A stretch of DNA of 64,000 bases from Levilactobacillus brevis (GCA_021383565.1 CP079699.1:2294001-2358000); one strand, 5' to 3'. Shown: positions 17,100 through 25,176, counted from the first letter of the stretch. Made by a program: numbers and translations. The notes: generated by a model not told the origin, from the sequence alone.

Positions 17100-18098
17100 A
17101 TGAAATGGATGAAGGTTACTTTAGTCGGGAGCTTGGGGCTCGCGCTATGGGGGACGACGACCACGGCCCACGCCGCTAAACGGGTGACGTTGCCACCGTA
17201 TCCTCAGCAACGCGTATTTACTTTTAAGGCCAAGGGGACGAAGGTGTACAGCTATCCCCGTGCGGCCTATGCGCATAGCAAGGTTCTGGGAACCGCGCAG
17301 AGTAAGCAGAAGTTGTGGACGGTGGATAAGGTGGTCACCGTTGGCGGGAAACGCTACGTGCGGTTGAATCAGGTGACGGTCACGCCCCTGAATCACAGTC
17401 AGGTAATTGACCCGCACAAGGGCACCACCAGTAAACTAGTGGGTGGCTACGTGGCCCTAAGTCACTTAAAATTTCACCAGCAGATTAAGCAACTCAAGTC
17501 GGTGAAGAAGACGGCTTACTGGACGCCAACCACGACGCATGATTTCTGGAATATGCCGAAGAAGACGTTGGGGACCACGGCGGCTAACCATTACGGCACG
17601 ACTTATGGCTACCGCACCATTTACGCGATTCAAGCGCTGACGACCACGACGAAGCAACGGTACTTATACTTTGAAACGGCTGCGGGCAAGACGATTGGTT
17701 GGCTACCGGTCAGTGCAGTCGTGAAGGGAAACTATCCGACTATCATGAAACGGGAGCTAACGCGCGACGGCTTATCGGCCACGAAGCAAGTTGCCACGTT
17801 GAATGCCAGCGCCCATATCAAGGTTGGAACTGCGATCAGGGGCGGCCAGATTCAGCGGTTGGTCCTGCTTAAGCAGAATAGTCAGACCATCATCTACGAC
17901 TATCAGGCAGGCAAGGCCGTGCGTAAGACCACCCGCAGTGCCACGGGTAAGGTGCTGAGCAGTCAGGCCATTGCGCCGGTTGCCACGGTGAAATTCAAAC
18001 TGGTGGCGACCTTTGATTTGAACGGTCAGACCTATCAGGGGACGGTGGATCCCACGGGCAAGATCGATATCCCGGTCTACTCAGGCTGGATCGCTTAG
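17100..18098 (+). CDS. secreted protein with SH3/GW-like surface repeats, function unknown
   Basis: The 332-residue protein has a signal peptide (cleavage after AHA, about residue 24) and no membrane or sortase anchor. The mature protein is rich in Lys, Thr and Tyr and has a high predicted pI. Two regions resemble the GW/SH3-like modules found in lactobacillus wall-associated proteins: KVYSYPRAAYAHSKVLG with ...KRYVRLNQ (about 45-90), and KTAYWTPTTTHDFW with ...TIGWLPVSAVVKG (about 138-210). The domains are not assignable by motif. An AGGAGGAG site precedes ATG 17100. It could bind teichoic acid or peptidoglycan, but no catalytic residues are recognisable. Confidence 0.65.
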   Translation: MKWMKVTLVGSLGLALWGTTTTAHAAKRVTLPPYPQQRVFTFKAKGTKVYSYPRAAYAHSKVLGTAQSKQKLWTVDKVVTVGGKRYVRLNQVTVTPLNHSQVIDPHKGTTSKLVGGYVALSHLKFHQQIKQLKSVKKTAYWTPTTTHDFWNMPKKTLGTTAANHYGTTYGYRTIYAIQALTTTTKQRYLYFETAAGKTIGWLPVSAVVKGNYPTIMKRELTRDGLSATKQVATLNASAHIKVGTAIRGGQIQRLVLLKQNSQTIIYDYQAGKAVRKTTRSATGKVLSSQAIAPVATVKFKLVATFDLNGQTYQGTVDPTGKIDIPVYSGWIA

Positions 18099-18145
18099 TC
18101 ACCCGAAATAGTAACGCATAGCTTCAATTATCTGAAGTGAACACA

Positions 18146-18178
18146 AAAGGAGTCCAGACAAGTTGTCTGGACTCCTTT
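18146..18178. terminator. strong terminator after the secreted protein gene
   Basis: A 15-bp perfect inverted repeat (aaaggagtccagaca, 18146-18160, with 18164-18178) has a 3-base loop and symmetric A and T runs. Confidence 0.88.
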
Positions 18179-18226
18179 GACTTAAAGCCGGGTTGAAGTG
18201 GTAAGCTAAGGTTGAGGTGAACGTTG

Positions 18227-18838
18227 ATGGCAAAATCAGAACTAGAAAAATTGGACGCTGGCGAACCCTATTACTTCTTGGATCAGGACGTTGCTGCACG
18301 GAAAGCACGCGCTGCCAAGCTTTGTCAGGAGTTCAACCAGATTCCGGCGACCAATCCCGCTGCACAAACGGCGAAAATTAAAGAAATTCTGGGGAGTCAC
18401 GGTGAGCGGGTCTCAGTTCAGGCCACGTTTAACTGTGATAATGGCCAAAATATTCACGTTGGCGAGGACTTTTTGAGTAATTACAACCTGACCATTTTAG
18501 ATATTGCCCCCGTAACGATGGGCGATCACGTCATGATTGGCCCCAACGTGGACATCTACACGGTGAACCACCCGTTGCGGGCCGCCGATCGCCGGGGATA
18601 TTTGGCCCAAGCGCAACCGGTGACTATTGGCAATGACGTCTGGATTGGAGGTAAGGTAGCCATTATGCCCGGCGTGACGGTCGGCGACAACGTGGTCATT
18701 GCTGCCGGAGCGATTGTGACGAAGGACGTGCCAGCCAATGTCTTGGTCGGGGGCGTGCCGGCCAGAGTGATTAAGCAATTGCCCTTGGATGGACCACAGC
18801 CTAAGGGAAACAGTGATATTGCGCAGATGCTTCGGTAA
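18227..18838 (+). CDS. maltose/galactoside-type O-acetyltransferase, copy 1
   Basis: The 203-residue protein is a trimeric left-handed beta-helix acetyltransferase. It has an N-terminal Mac domain ([23 protein letters not shown]) and hexapeptide repeats such as [36 protein letters not shown]. The catalytic histidine is in YTVNHPL. It transfers acetyl from acetyl-CoA to a sugar hydroxyl. I start it at ATG 18227 with AGGTG 7 bases upstream. It is convergent with a paralogue at 18915-19484, and a third, truncated relative lies at 36472-36720. The sugar acceptor is unknown. Confidence 0.9.
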   Translation: MAKSELEKLDAGEPYYFLDQDVAARKARAAKLCQEFNQIPATNPAAQTAKIKEILGSHGERVSVQATFNCDNGQNIHVGEDFLSNYNLTILDIAPVTMGDHVMIGPNVDIYTVNHPLRAADRRGYLAQAQPVTIGNDVWIGGKVAIMPGVTVGDNVVIAAGAIVTKDVPANVLVGGVPARVIKQLPLDGPQPKGNSDIAQMLR

Positions 18839-18849
18839 GGATAAATGAA

Positions 18850-18882
18850 AAGCGGATCGGGATAGCGTATCCCGGTCCGCTT
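18850..18882. terminator. bidirectional terminator between the convergent acetyltransferase genes
   Basis: A 15-bp inverted repeat (18850-18864 with 18868-18882) with a 3-base loop serves both genes. Confidence 0.8.
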
Positions 18883-18914
18883 GTGTTTTAGTAGTGGAAG
18901 TCTCAACTTTTTTC

Positions 18915-19484
18915 TTAATCCGTCGCGGGCACATTTTCCCGAATAACTCGGGCAGGGCTTCCGGCGATGACGACATTGTCGCCAAAGGACTTGGTTACGG
19001 TAGAGTTGGCGCCAACGACCACGTTATTTCCTAGGGTGACTCCTGGTAAGATCACGGAACCACCGCCGATCCAGACGTGATCGCCAATGGTGACGGGCTT
19101 GCCTAAACCGGTAAATGCATCCCGAGCGGCCGGATCAAGGGGATGATAGGCCGAGTAGATCTGGACGTGCGGCGCCATCATGCAGTGATCGCCGATGGTG
19201 ACGGGGGCGACGTCCAAGATGACATTATCATAGTTGCAGATGAAGTAGTCCCCCACGTGAATGTTATAGCCAAAGTCACAGCGGAAATTGGGTTGCACCC
19301 ACGGACTCTTACCAACTGAGCCGAAAAGCTGACGAACTACGTGTTCCTTCTGTTCGGTCGCCGTGTCATCTAGTTCGTTCATGATTTTACATAGCCGCCG
19401 GGCCTTGGTCTCCTCGGCTGCCAGTTCGGGATCCATGATATTGTAGGGTTCGCCCGCTAAAAATTTTTCTTTTTCCGTCTTCAT
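18915..19484 (-). CDS. maltose/galactoside-type O-acetyltransferase, copy 2
   Basis: The 189-residue protein has the same architecture as its convergent neighbour: Mac domain (KEKFLAGEPYNIMDPEL), catalytic His in YSAYHPLDP and hexapeptide coils ending in VVVGANSTVTKSFGDNVVIAGSPARVIR. GGAGG precedes its ATG. The two differ enough at the N-terminus and acceptor loop to suggest an old duplication or independent acquisition and possibly different sugar substrates. A minus-strand extended -10 (TG-C-TACAAT, plus coordinates 19514-19522) lies about 30 bases upstream. Confidence 0.9.
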   Translation of the reverse strand: MKTEKEKFLAGEPYNIMDPELAAEETKARRLCKIMNELDDTATEQKEHVVRQLFGSVGKSPWVQPNFRCDFGYNIHVGDYFICNYDNVILDVAPVTIGDHCMMAPHVQIYSAYHPLDPAARDAFTGLGKPVTIGDHVWIGGGSVILPGVTLGNNVVVGANSTVTKSFGDNVVIAGSPARVIRENVPATD

Positions 19485-19513
19485 TGTGCGTGTGCCTCCA
19501 GGTCTTTTCGATT

Positions 19514-19522
19514 ATTGTAGCA
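19514..19522 (-). promoter_or_regulatory. extended -10 promoter of acetyltransferase copy 2
   Basis: On the minus strand TG-C-TACAAT lies about 30 bases before the start codon. The -35 is poor, as is usual for extended -10 promoters. Confidence 0.5.
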
Positions 19523-19710
19523 TAGAAAATTTGATTTGTACGGACTAATTGTAACCGCTAACATTTATCTGGTTACAAACTGATTAACGGTTAGGATGTA
19601 TCTCAGCTAAAACTTGTGCCCACTAGTCATGTGGACCTTTAATTTACTCGCTAAGCAAACTAGACGGCCTAGTAGCGAATCTGATTGGGGATGGCCTAGA
19701 ATAAATGCCA

Positions 19711-19742
19711 AAGCTATGGGGGTGGCTTGTCACCCGTAGCTT
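19711..19742. other. hairpin in the otherwise empty 19525-19868 intergenic region
   Basis: The arms aagctatggg and cccgtagctt (19711-19720, 19733-19742) form a stem with one wobble. Another stem, tcgcta/tagcga, lies just upstream. No ORF, T-box or known riboswitch signature was recognised, and the promoter at 19922 lies downstream of it. Confidence 0.35.
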
Positions 19743-19868
19743 GCGCTCAGCTAATAAACAACGGATTATGTCAGGCGACTACCATCAATTCGGCTGATTA
19801 GCGTCCATGGCTGAGGCAGTTAGGCTCTCGTGAAGACGGGGGCCTATTTGTATCACCCAAATTAAAAC

Positions 19869-19927
19869 GTTTTCAAAAATTAATCCTGCTCATAATCACG
19901 ATTTTTGAAAACTAACTTTGCTATAAT
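19869..19927 (+). promoter_or_regulatory. 12-bp inverted repeat and extended -10 before the EamA gene
   Basis: Perfect arms gttttcaaaaat (19869-19880) and atttttgaaaac (19901-19912) flank a 20-bp spacer. An extended -10, TG-C-TATAAT, follows at 19919-19927. The right arm falls just upstream of the -10, so a protein bound there would affect the promoter. Confidence 0.55.
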
Positions 19928-19968
19928 AAATGGTGCTTGCTAATTTTAATCGATAAGAGGGATTGGAA

Positions 19969-20013
19969 ATGAAGGAATTAAGGGCAGCTGCTGATGGGAA
20001 GTGGCTACGATGA
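19969..20013 (+). CDS. 14-residue upstream ORF coupled to the EamA transporter
   Basis: AGAGGG lies before ATG 19969. The ORF MKELRAAADGKWLR ends in TGA at 20011-20013, overlapping the transporter ATG at 20010 (ATGA). The transporter itself has no good ribosome site, so this short ORF probably delivers ribosomes to it by termination-reinitiation. Confidence 0.5.
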   Translation: MKELRAAADGKWLR

Positions 20014-20945
20014 ATCGTCAACATCATTTACGTGGAATTTTACTCGCGAGTTTTGCCGCCATGTTATGGGGCGTCTCGGGGGTGGCGGCCAGCTCGCTGT
20101 TTACCTTCAATTCGCAGGTGACGGCACTCTGGTTGACGCAGGTCAGAATGATTAGTGCCGGCCTAATTCTCCTGGTGATTGCCCGCGTGGTCGGTGCCCA
20201 ACCGCTCAAAATTTGGCGTCAAAAGTCGACGGCGCTTCGGGTGGTCAGTTACGGCCTATTGGGAATGATCCCGGTACAACTGTGTTATTTTGAGGCCGTT
20301 AAATACGGTAATGCACCGATTGCGACCATCATTCAATTCTTAGGGCCCTTTATTATCAGTCTTTACTTTTTAATTTTTAAACACATTACGCCCACGCGAC
20401 CGGAAGCGGTGGGGATGATTATGGCCTTCTTCGGGACGTTATTAATTGTGACGCATGGGCACCTCAATAGTTTGGCCATTTCGCCAGTCGTTCTCTTCTG
20501 GGGCGGCTTATCGGCGATTGGTGTGGCGACGAACACGCTGTTACCGCGCCCCTTACTGCCGAAGTTTGGTGCCTTATCGGTAACTGGCTGGGGCCTGCTG
20601 GTAGCGGGACTGTCATTGAATGTCTTCGGACCTTTGTGGCAAGCCAACGTCTACGTAAATGGGGTGGAGATTGGCCTGATTGTCTTTATCATTATCTTTG
20701 GGACGGTCTTTCCGTTCCTGATGTTTGCTCATGCGCTGGCGGATATCTTACCTACGACGGCGAGTCTGTTGGACGCTTTCGAACCGCTGGCAGCGACGGT
20801 CTTCTCCGTGACCTTTTTAAACGTCCGATTGACCAGCTACGATTTATTCGGCGGGGCGATGATTATTCTCGCCGTGATGGCGTTGTCGCTCAATGGCCGC
20901 AAGATGATTAATTTTATCCGCCATTTGGGGACAAATGCTGGCTGA
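20010..20945 (+). CDS. EamA/DMT-family transporter
   Basis: The 311-residue protein has ten hydrophobic segments in two EamA repeats (about 10-140 and 155-300). The first begins RGILLASFAAMLWGVSGVAAS and ends near FLGPFIISLYF; the second ends DAFEPLAATVFSVTFLNVRLTSYDLFGGAMI. Such drug/metabolite transporters move amino acids, metabolites or toxic compounds across the membrane; the substrate cannot be told. The start at ATG 20010 overlaps the upstream ORF stop codon. A repeat element separates the stop codon from a hairpin at 21426 that may be its original terminator. Confidence 0.88.
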   Translation: MNRQHHLRGILLASFAAMLWGVSGVAASSLFTFNSQVTALWLTQVRMISAGLILLVIARVVGAQPLKIWRQKSTALRVVSYGLLGMIPVQLCYFEAVKYGNAPIATIIQFLGPFIISLYFLIFKHITPTRPEAVGMIMAFFGTLLIVTHGHLNSLAISPVVLFWGGLSAIGVATNTLLPRPLLPKFGALSVTGWGLLVAGLSLNVFGPLWQANVYVNGVEIGLIVFIIIFGTVFPFLMFAHALADILPTTASLLDAFEPLAATVFSVTFLNVRLTSYDLFGGAMIILAVMALSLNGRKMINFIRHLGTNAG

Positions 20946-20963
20946 GGGCTTAGACCGACTCAA

Positions 20964-21409
20964 GGGTGAAAGCTAGAAAATAGCTAGGATCCGTAGTGTG
21001 ATAAGGATTCTAGCTGTGATAATATGATAGTCGCGTAATGGCCGCCTTACCGTTCGCCAAATTTGGTCTGGATCGCTGTGGGAAGGACGGGCCAAGCCAA
21101 AGTGCGATCTTGTCCCTCGCTTTGAGCCGATAATTCACGTCTCAAAGACGCCATTTTCCAAGTAGGACACTTGGAGAATCCTACGGCTGAGACCAAATTT
21201 GACTCACTCACGGCTACCTGAAGTGTGCTCAATTAAACTGGCTGAACGTTGTCACCCCAGCGATTCATCGCGTGTTCAGTGACTTTCAACCACCGTAACC
21301 GGAGGATCGCTTCTCAGGCCGCAGGTGGCGTTGATGACTAGTTTAATGGCGATAAGCCCTGTCGGCCGAGGATTGGGGCGTGTTCGTAAACTTTCAATCT
21401 TCAGTTTAG
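20964..21409 (-). repeat. dispersed intergenic repeat, copy B
   Basis: About 446 bp match the longer copy at 38694-39274 in inverted orientation, for example ccaaatttggtctggatcgc followed by similar blocks over several hundred bases. Both ends carry the imperfect terminal motif (gtgaaagctagaaaa on one side, actgaagattgaaag read from the other). The internal 12-bp inverted repeat caaatttggtct/agaccaaatttg (21058-21069 and 21190-21201) is conserved with copy D. No conserved ORF was seen. Confidence 0.75.
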
Positions 21410-21425
21410 GGCTAAAAAAATCAAC

Positions 21426-21458
21426 GGGTACGCAGTCAGTCGCTGTGTACCCCTTTTT
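21426..21458 (+). terminator. terminator, probably that of the EamA gene displaced by the repeat
   Basis: Stem gggtacgcag (21426-21435) pairs with ctgtgtaccc (21443-21452) and a five-T run follows. Only the repeat separates it from the EamA stop codon. Confidence 0.7.
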
Positions 21459-21480
21459 GGTGGCAGAAAACGGCCGGATC

Positions 21481-21509
21481 TTGCTTTCCAGGAGGGGATT
21501 CGGTATACT
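21481..21509 (+). promoter_or_regulatory. promoter of the FusB-like gene
   Basis: TTGCTT at 21481-21486, a 17-bp spacer and TATACT at 21504-21509. The predicted leader RNA of about 147 nt contains a peptide ORF and competing hairpins. Confidence 0.6.
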
Positions 21510-21555
21510 AATGAACAATTCAGTCAATTGGCTGAACCCAAGGAGATGATCGACG

Positions 21556-21597
21556 ATGATGGCATCGTTATTTGTACGGAAGAGTGCTGGCTGTTAG
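21556..21597 (+). CDS. putative leader peptide of the FusB-like gene
   Basis: AAGGAG (21539-21544) precedes two ATG codons and the 13-codon ORF MMASLFVRKSAGC, which stops at 21595-21597. The stop codon is one base before the first hairpin arm at 21599, the arrangement expected when ribosome position on a leader controls folding. It has no homologue I can name. Confidence 0.5.
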   Translation: MMASLFVRKSAGC

Positions 21598-21598
21598 C

Positions 21599-21651
21599 GA
21601 CACTTTTCTGCAAAACCCTTTCAGAGAAGTGTCTGGTTTAAATCTGAAAGG
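21599..21651 (+). promoter_or_regulatory. candidate translational attenuator with alternative hairpins
   Basis: Arm 1 gacacttttctg (21599-21610) pairs with cagagaagtgtc (21622-21633). The overlapping segment cctttcag (21617-21624) can instead pair with ctgaaagg (21644-21651), which contains the Shine-Dalgarno of the FusB-like gene. The two folds share bases 21622-21624 and exclude each other in part. Confidence 0.55.
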
Positions 21652-21662
21652 AAGCAACATTT

Positions 21663-22310
21663 ATGGAACCAACAATCACCGCTTACGAATATAGTTATAT
21701 CACCCAGCAAGTCAACAGTCTCGTCAGTGCCTATCTGGCCGTCAACGACCGGCGGATGCGCCGCGTGGTCCGTGACACGACAATTGGCAATATTGCCGCG
21801 CATTTACCCGCAGACGAACCGCTGGCTCAGGCCTTCTTGGAACGCCTTCAGCCCGATCGGTTGACCCGAGAGGCCGCGGCTAAGCTGTTACCCACGATTG
21901 CGCCGCTGGTGATCCCTTTTCCCAGCTTGAGTCAAAAGCAACTGGGCAAGCTATTTCGCAAAGTGAAGAAGTTAAAGCAACCAGAGTGGGGCGATATTGA
22001 TTTACATGAATTGACCTACCTCGGTTGGAACGACGGTGGCAATCAGAAGAAATATCTGGTCGCGCCGTATCAGGATCGCTTGATTGGGATTCAAGGGGAT
22101 ATGGGGCCCAAGACGGTTAAGGGTGTTTGCGCCATTTGCCAAACAATTGGCAATGTTTCCCTGTTTGTCTCGACCACCAAAAAGTCCGGACTGGGCACCT
22201 TTAAACGCAATGGCAATTATATTTGCCGGGATAGCGCTAAGTGCAACCGACAACTGACCGATCCCCAGCCGCTCGCTGACTTCTTAGAAATTGTTCGACC
22301 AAAACGTTAA
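21663..22310 (+). CDS. FusB/FusC-family EF-G-binding protein
   Basis: The 215-residue protein has the two-domain layout of FusB-type proteins: an N-terminal helical bundle (about 1-105) and a C-terminal domain with a four-cysteine zinc finger (C156-x2-C159 and C188-x5-C194). The segment WNDGGNQKKYLVAPYQDRLIGIQG is typical. These proteins bind elongation factor G and help release it from the ribosome, protecting against fusidic acid; chromosomal relatives in lactobacilli are of unproven resistance value. AAAGGA lies 8 bases before ATG 21663 and can be sequestered by a hairpin, suggesting inducible translation. Confidence 0.88.
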   Translation: MEPTITAYEYSYITQQVNSLVSAYLAVNDRRMRRVVRDTTIGNIAAHLPADEPLAQAFLERLQPDRLTREAAAKLLPTIAPLVIPFPSLSQKQLGKLFRKVKKLKQPEWGDIDLHELTYLGWNDGGNQKKYLVAPYQDRLIGIQGDMGPKTVKGVCAICQTIGNVSLFVSTTKKSGLGTFKRNGNYICRDSAKCNRQLTDPQPLADFLEIVRPKR

Positions 22311-22312
22311 TG

Positions 22313-22362
22313 TAAAAAACGCACCGCAACTTCCCGAGTGAGGGAGAGTCGTGGTGCGTTTC
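22313..22362. terminator. bidirectional terminator between fusB-like and copB
   Basis: Arms aaacgcacc and ggtgcgttt (22317-22325, 22353-22361) enclose further pairing tccc/ggga, with an A run on the left serving copB on the minus strand. Confidence 0.75.
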
Positions 22363-22388
22363 CTGTTTTCTAGAGGAGAATCTTAGGG

Positions 22389-24536
22389 TTAAGCGACGTC
22401 TTTAATCTTCAGCGTCATCGCGTTAATCGCGACGATAATGGTACTCAGTGACATCACAATCGCCCCGACCATTGGATCAAGCATGAAGCCGATTGGCGCC
22501 AGCACACCGGCGGCCAAAGGAATGGCAATCAGGTTGTAACCAGCTCCCCACCAGAGGTTTTCGGTCATCTTGCGGTGCGTTGCCCGGGCCAAATCCAAGA
22601 ACTGGATCACGTCGGCAGGGTCGCTGGATACCAGAATGATGTCGGCGGATTCAATCGCCACGTCCGTTCCGGAACCAATCGCCATGCCGATGTCGGCGCG
22701 GGCCAGACTAGGCGCATCGTTGACCCCATCACCGATGAAGAGAACCTTGCCCTGGGCCTGATATTGTTGAACCAACCGTTCCTTATCTTCGGGGAGTAGC
22801 CGAGCCTGCACATCGTCAATGCCCACGGCTGCGGCAACCTTGGCTGCCGTTTCCTGATTATCTCCCGTCAACATGACTGGCGTGATGCCTTGGTTCTTCA
22901 GGGAAGCCACGAGCTTGGCTGCGGCGGGCTTGATTTGATCGCCTTGAGCGACCAACCCGAGAACTTGGTCACCAGCGACTAAGTAGCTGATGGAGTTACC
23001 TTCGCCAGCCAACGCCGTGAACTGATCGTGATCGTAGGCCAGTTGCTTTTGTTCCAAATAGTTGACCGAGACCACGCCGTACGTGATGCCGGCAATCGTA
23101 CCAAATTGACCCAGGCCGGTCTCTTGATGCGTGTCGGTCGCAGCGTCAGGCGTTAACTGCTTAGCCTTCGCTGCGGTTAAGATTCCAGTGGCTAGCGGGT
23201 GACTGGACCCAGCTTCCAGGCTGGCCATGAGGGTGAGAATGTCATCGTCGGTGTGGGCATCATCTAAGCTAATCAGATGGTTAACCTTGAATTCGCCACG
23301 GGTTAACGTCCCGGTCTTGTCCATCAGGGCGTATTTCAACTGATTAACCTGTTCCATTGCGGTCCGGTTACGAATCAGTAGGCCGTTCTGAGCGGCCAAT
23401 GCCGTGCTCCGGGAGACGACCAGTGGAACAGCCAATCCCAGTGCGTGGGGGCAGGCGATGACGAAGACGGCGACGGCGACGGGCAGGGCCACGGCTAAGT
23501 TCGCCACGGTTAACCAGATGATGAAGGCTAAGATGCCGGCAAATAAAGCGGCGTAGAATAGCCAACCAGCGACCCGATCGGCTAGATTTTCTGATTTGGA
23601 CTTGGCATTTTTAGCGTCCTTAATCAGGGCCATGACCTGAGCCAAATACCCAGAGTCTCCGGTTCCTGTGACCTTCGCGGTAATGGTGCCATCCCCGTTA
23701 ACGGCCCCACCGATGACAGCATCACCGATAGTCTTGTGAACGGCTTTGGATTCACCCGTCACGAGAGATTCGTTAACTTCAGAATGACCGGTGAGAATCG
23801 TGGCGTCGGCGGGAATCTGTTCGCCGGCACGAATGGAAACGGTTTGGCCAACCTGCAAGTCGCTTAATTTCACATCGGTAAGGTTGCCTTGTTCATCGAC
23901 CACGTGGGCTTCTTGGGGTAACAACTTTCCCAGAGCGTCCACTGCGGAGCCGGCGTTCATGACCGTATTCATTTCAATCCAGTGGCCCAGCAACATGATC
24001 ACAATCAATGTCGATAACTCCCAGAAGAAGTTGTTGACCATCGGGGTGACGTGAAAGAGGTTGTTGGCAATCACGGCGTAGATGCTGTAGACGTAAGCCA
24101 CGCCGATCCCCATGGCAATCAGGGTCATCATCGCCGGTTGCTTCATCTGTAGTTCGGCCTTGGCGCCACTGAAGAAGGGGGCGCCTCCGTAGAAGAACAG
24201 GATCGTACCGAGGATGGCAACGATCCAGTCGCTCCCAGGAAAGACCAATTGGAAGGGCAGCGTCATGCCCATCATGGGCGACATCAAAATCACGGGGATG
24301 GTGAGAATCAAGGAAACCCAGAACTTACGCTTAAGGTTGCCCATGTGCATCATGTGCCCGTCGCCCATGTCCATATCCATATCGCTCATGTCCATGTGAC
24401 TCATATCCATATGGTCCATGTTCATATGGTCCATGTCATTGTGTTCATCCATGTTCATTTGATGGTGGTCCATCCCCTTCATATCGTGCTGCATGTTCAT
24501 GTGGGTCATGCCCAGATGACGTTCAGATGTTTTCAT
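22389..24536 (-). CDS. copB: copper-translocating P-type ATPase, CopB type
   Basis: The 715-residue P1B ATPase has an N-terminal Met/His/Asp-rich tail (about residues 1-65, repeated HMDM/DMDM units) in place of a heavy-metal-associated domain, as in CopB exporters. Eight membrane segments follow. The intramembrane motif is CPH (362-364) instead of CPC, the phosphorylation motif DKTGTLT has Asp406, and SSHPLA and GDGVNDAPSLA are present. It exports copper, or silver, across the cytoplasmic membrane. The start at 24536 follows GGGAG and sits 2 bases after the copY stop codon, so the two form a copper-inducible operon. No CopZ chaperone or CopA partner lies adjacent. Confidence 0.93.
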   Translation of the reverse strand: MKTSERHLGMTHMNMQHDMKGMDHHQMNMDEHNDMDHMNMDHMDMSHMDMSDMDMDMGDGHMMHMGNLKRKFWVSLILTIPVILMSPMMGMTLPFQLVFPGSDWIVAILGTILFFYGGAPFFSGAKAELQMKQPAMMTLIAMGIGVAYVYSIYAVIANNLFHVTPMVNNFFWELSTLIVIMLLGHWIEMNTVMNAGSAVDALGKLLPQEAHVVDEQGNLTDVKLSDLQVGQTVSIRAGEQIPADATILTGHSEVNESLVTGESKAVHKTIGDAVIGGAVNGDGTITAKVTGTGDSGYLAQVMALIKDAKNAKSKSENLADRVAGWLFYAALFAGILAFIIWLTVANLAVALPVAVAVFVIACPHALGLAVPLVVSRSTALAAQNGLLIRNRTAMEQVNQLKYALMDKTGTLTRGEFKVNHLISLDDAHTDDDILTLMASLEAGSSHPLATGILTAAKAKQLTPDAATDTHQETGLGQFGTIAGITYGVVSVNYLEQKQLAYDHDQFTALAGEGNSISYLVAGDQVLGLVAQGDQIKPAAAKLVASLKNQGITPVMLTGDNQETAAKVAAAVGIDDVQARLLPEDKERLVQQYQAQGKVLFIGDGVNDAPSLARADIGMAIGSGTDVAIESADIILVSSDPADVIQFLDLARATHRKMTENLWWGAGYNLIAIPLAAGVLAPIGFMLDPMVGAIVMSLSTIIVAINAMTLKIKDVA

Positions 24537-24538
24537 AC

Positions 24539-24979
24539 CTAGCAACTCCCTTCATAGCCGTCCGGTAGGCAGTCGCACGCGATGGTGGCTGGTGCCGTAG
24601 CTAACTTCGTTTGTAAATGTGTAATCAATTCTTGAATATCGGCTTGACTCAGTTCGGTTTGGTCGATGGCGTGGACAAAGGCTTTGCCTCGGCACATCGC
24701 ACACATCTGCTCGAGCTGACCAGAGAGTGCAGTGTCCATCGCGGTTTGCTCAGGAATGAGCGGTGTGTAAATAAACTGACGGCCGTTTTTCGTCGTCTCT
24801 AGCGCGCCCTTCTTGACCAATCGCCCGATCAAGGTTTTAATGGTAGCAGCCTTCCAATCATGTTGCTGGCTGACCAAGTCGATGATCGTGTGGCTATCGG
24901 CTTGTCCAAGGGTCCAGACAATCCGCATCACACACCACTCGGCGTCGGTAATGGTTTCAGTAATTTCAGTCGTTGGCAC
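24539..24979 (-). CDS. copY: CopY-type copper-responsive repressor
   Basis: The 146-residue BlaI/CopY-family protein has an N-terminal winged helix (TDAEWCVMRIVWTLGQADSHTII...WKAATIKTLIGRLVKKG). Its C-terminal tail carries cysteine pairs, CAMC near residues 92-95 and CDC with a final cysteine near the end, suited to Zn/Cu(I) exchange. Zinc-bound CopY represses; copper displaces zinc and releases DNA. It starts at GTG 24979 with AAGGAG 9 bases upstream. Two cop boxes lie just upstream, so it should autoregulate and control copB. Confidence 0.92.
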   Translation of the reverse strand: MPTTEITETITDAEWCVMRIVWTLGQADSHTIIDLVSQQHDWKAATIKTLIGRLVKKGALETTKNGRQFIYTPLIPEQTAMDTALSGQLEQMCAMCRGKAFVHAIDQTELSQADIQELITHLQTKLATAPATIACDCLPDGYEGSC

Positions 24980-24998
24980 AGTGAGTCACTCCTTTGTT

Positions 24999-25039
24999 TA
25001 CAGTTGTAATTCAATTGATATTTAGAGTTTACATCTGTA
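24999..25039 (-). promoter_or_regulatory. two cop boxes upstream of copY-copB
   Basis: TACAGTTGTA (24999-25008) and TACATCTGTA (25030-25039) both match the CopY operator TACANNTGTA, spaced 31 bp centre to centre across the promoter. This is established for CopY systems and directly visible here. Confidence 0.9.
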
Positions 25040-25170
25040 AACGTATGCTGTCAAGAGGAAAGTTTGATCCCTCCTGTTACAGAGAATACGGCCCAATTAC
25101 AAATAGAATAATAAGAAATTAAAATTTAAGCAAGATTCCCCGGAACCGTGGTTTTACCTGCTACACTTTG

Positions 25171-25176
25171 TATAAT
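25171..25176 (+). promoter_or_regulatory. -10 box of the dacA promoter
   Basis: TATAAT preceded by TTTG lies 33 bases before the dacA start codon; the -35 is weak. Confidence 0.5.

Noticed and set aside
19525-19868. Possible riboswitch or T-box before the EamA gene
   Set aside because: Several stems are visible, but no T-box, SAM, lysine, guanidine or other known signature was found, and the likely promoter at 19922 lies downstream of them.
24214-24542. His-rich plus-strand frame opposite the copB start
   Set aside because: It is the mirror of the Met/His/Asp-rich N-terminus of CopB, caused by repeated cat/atg codons; no ribosome site.
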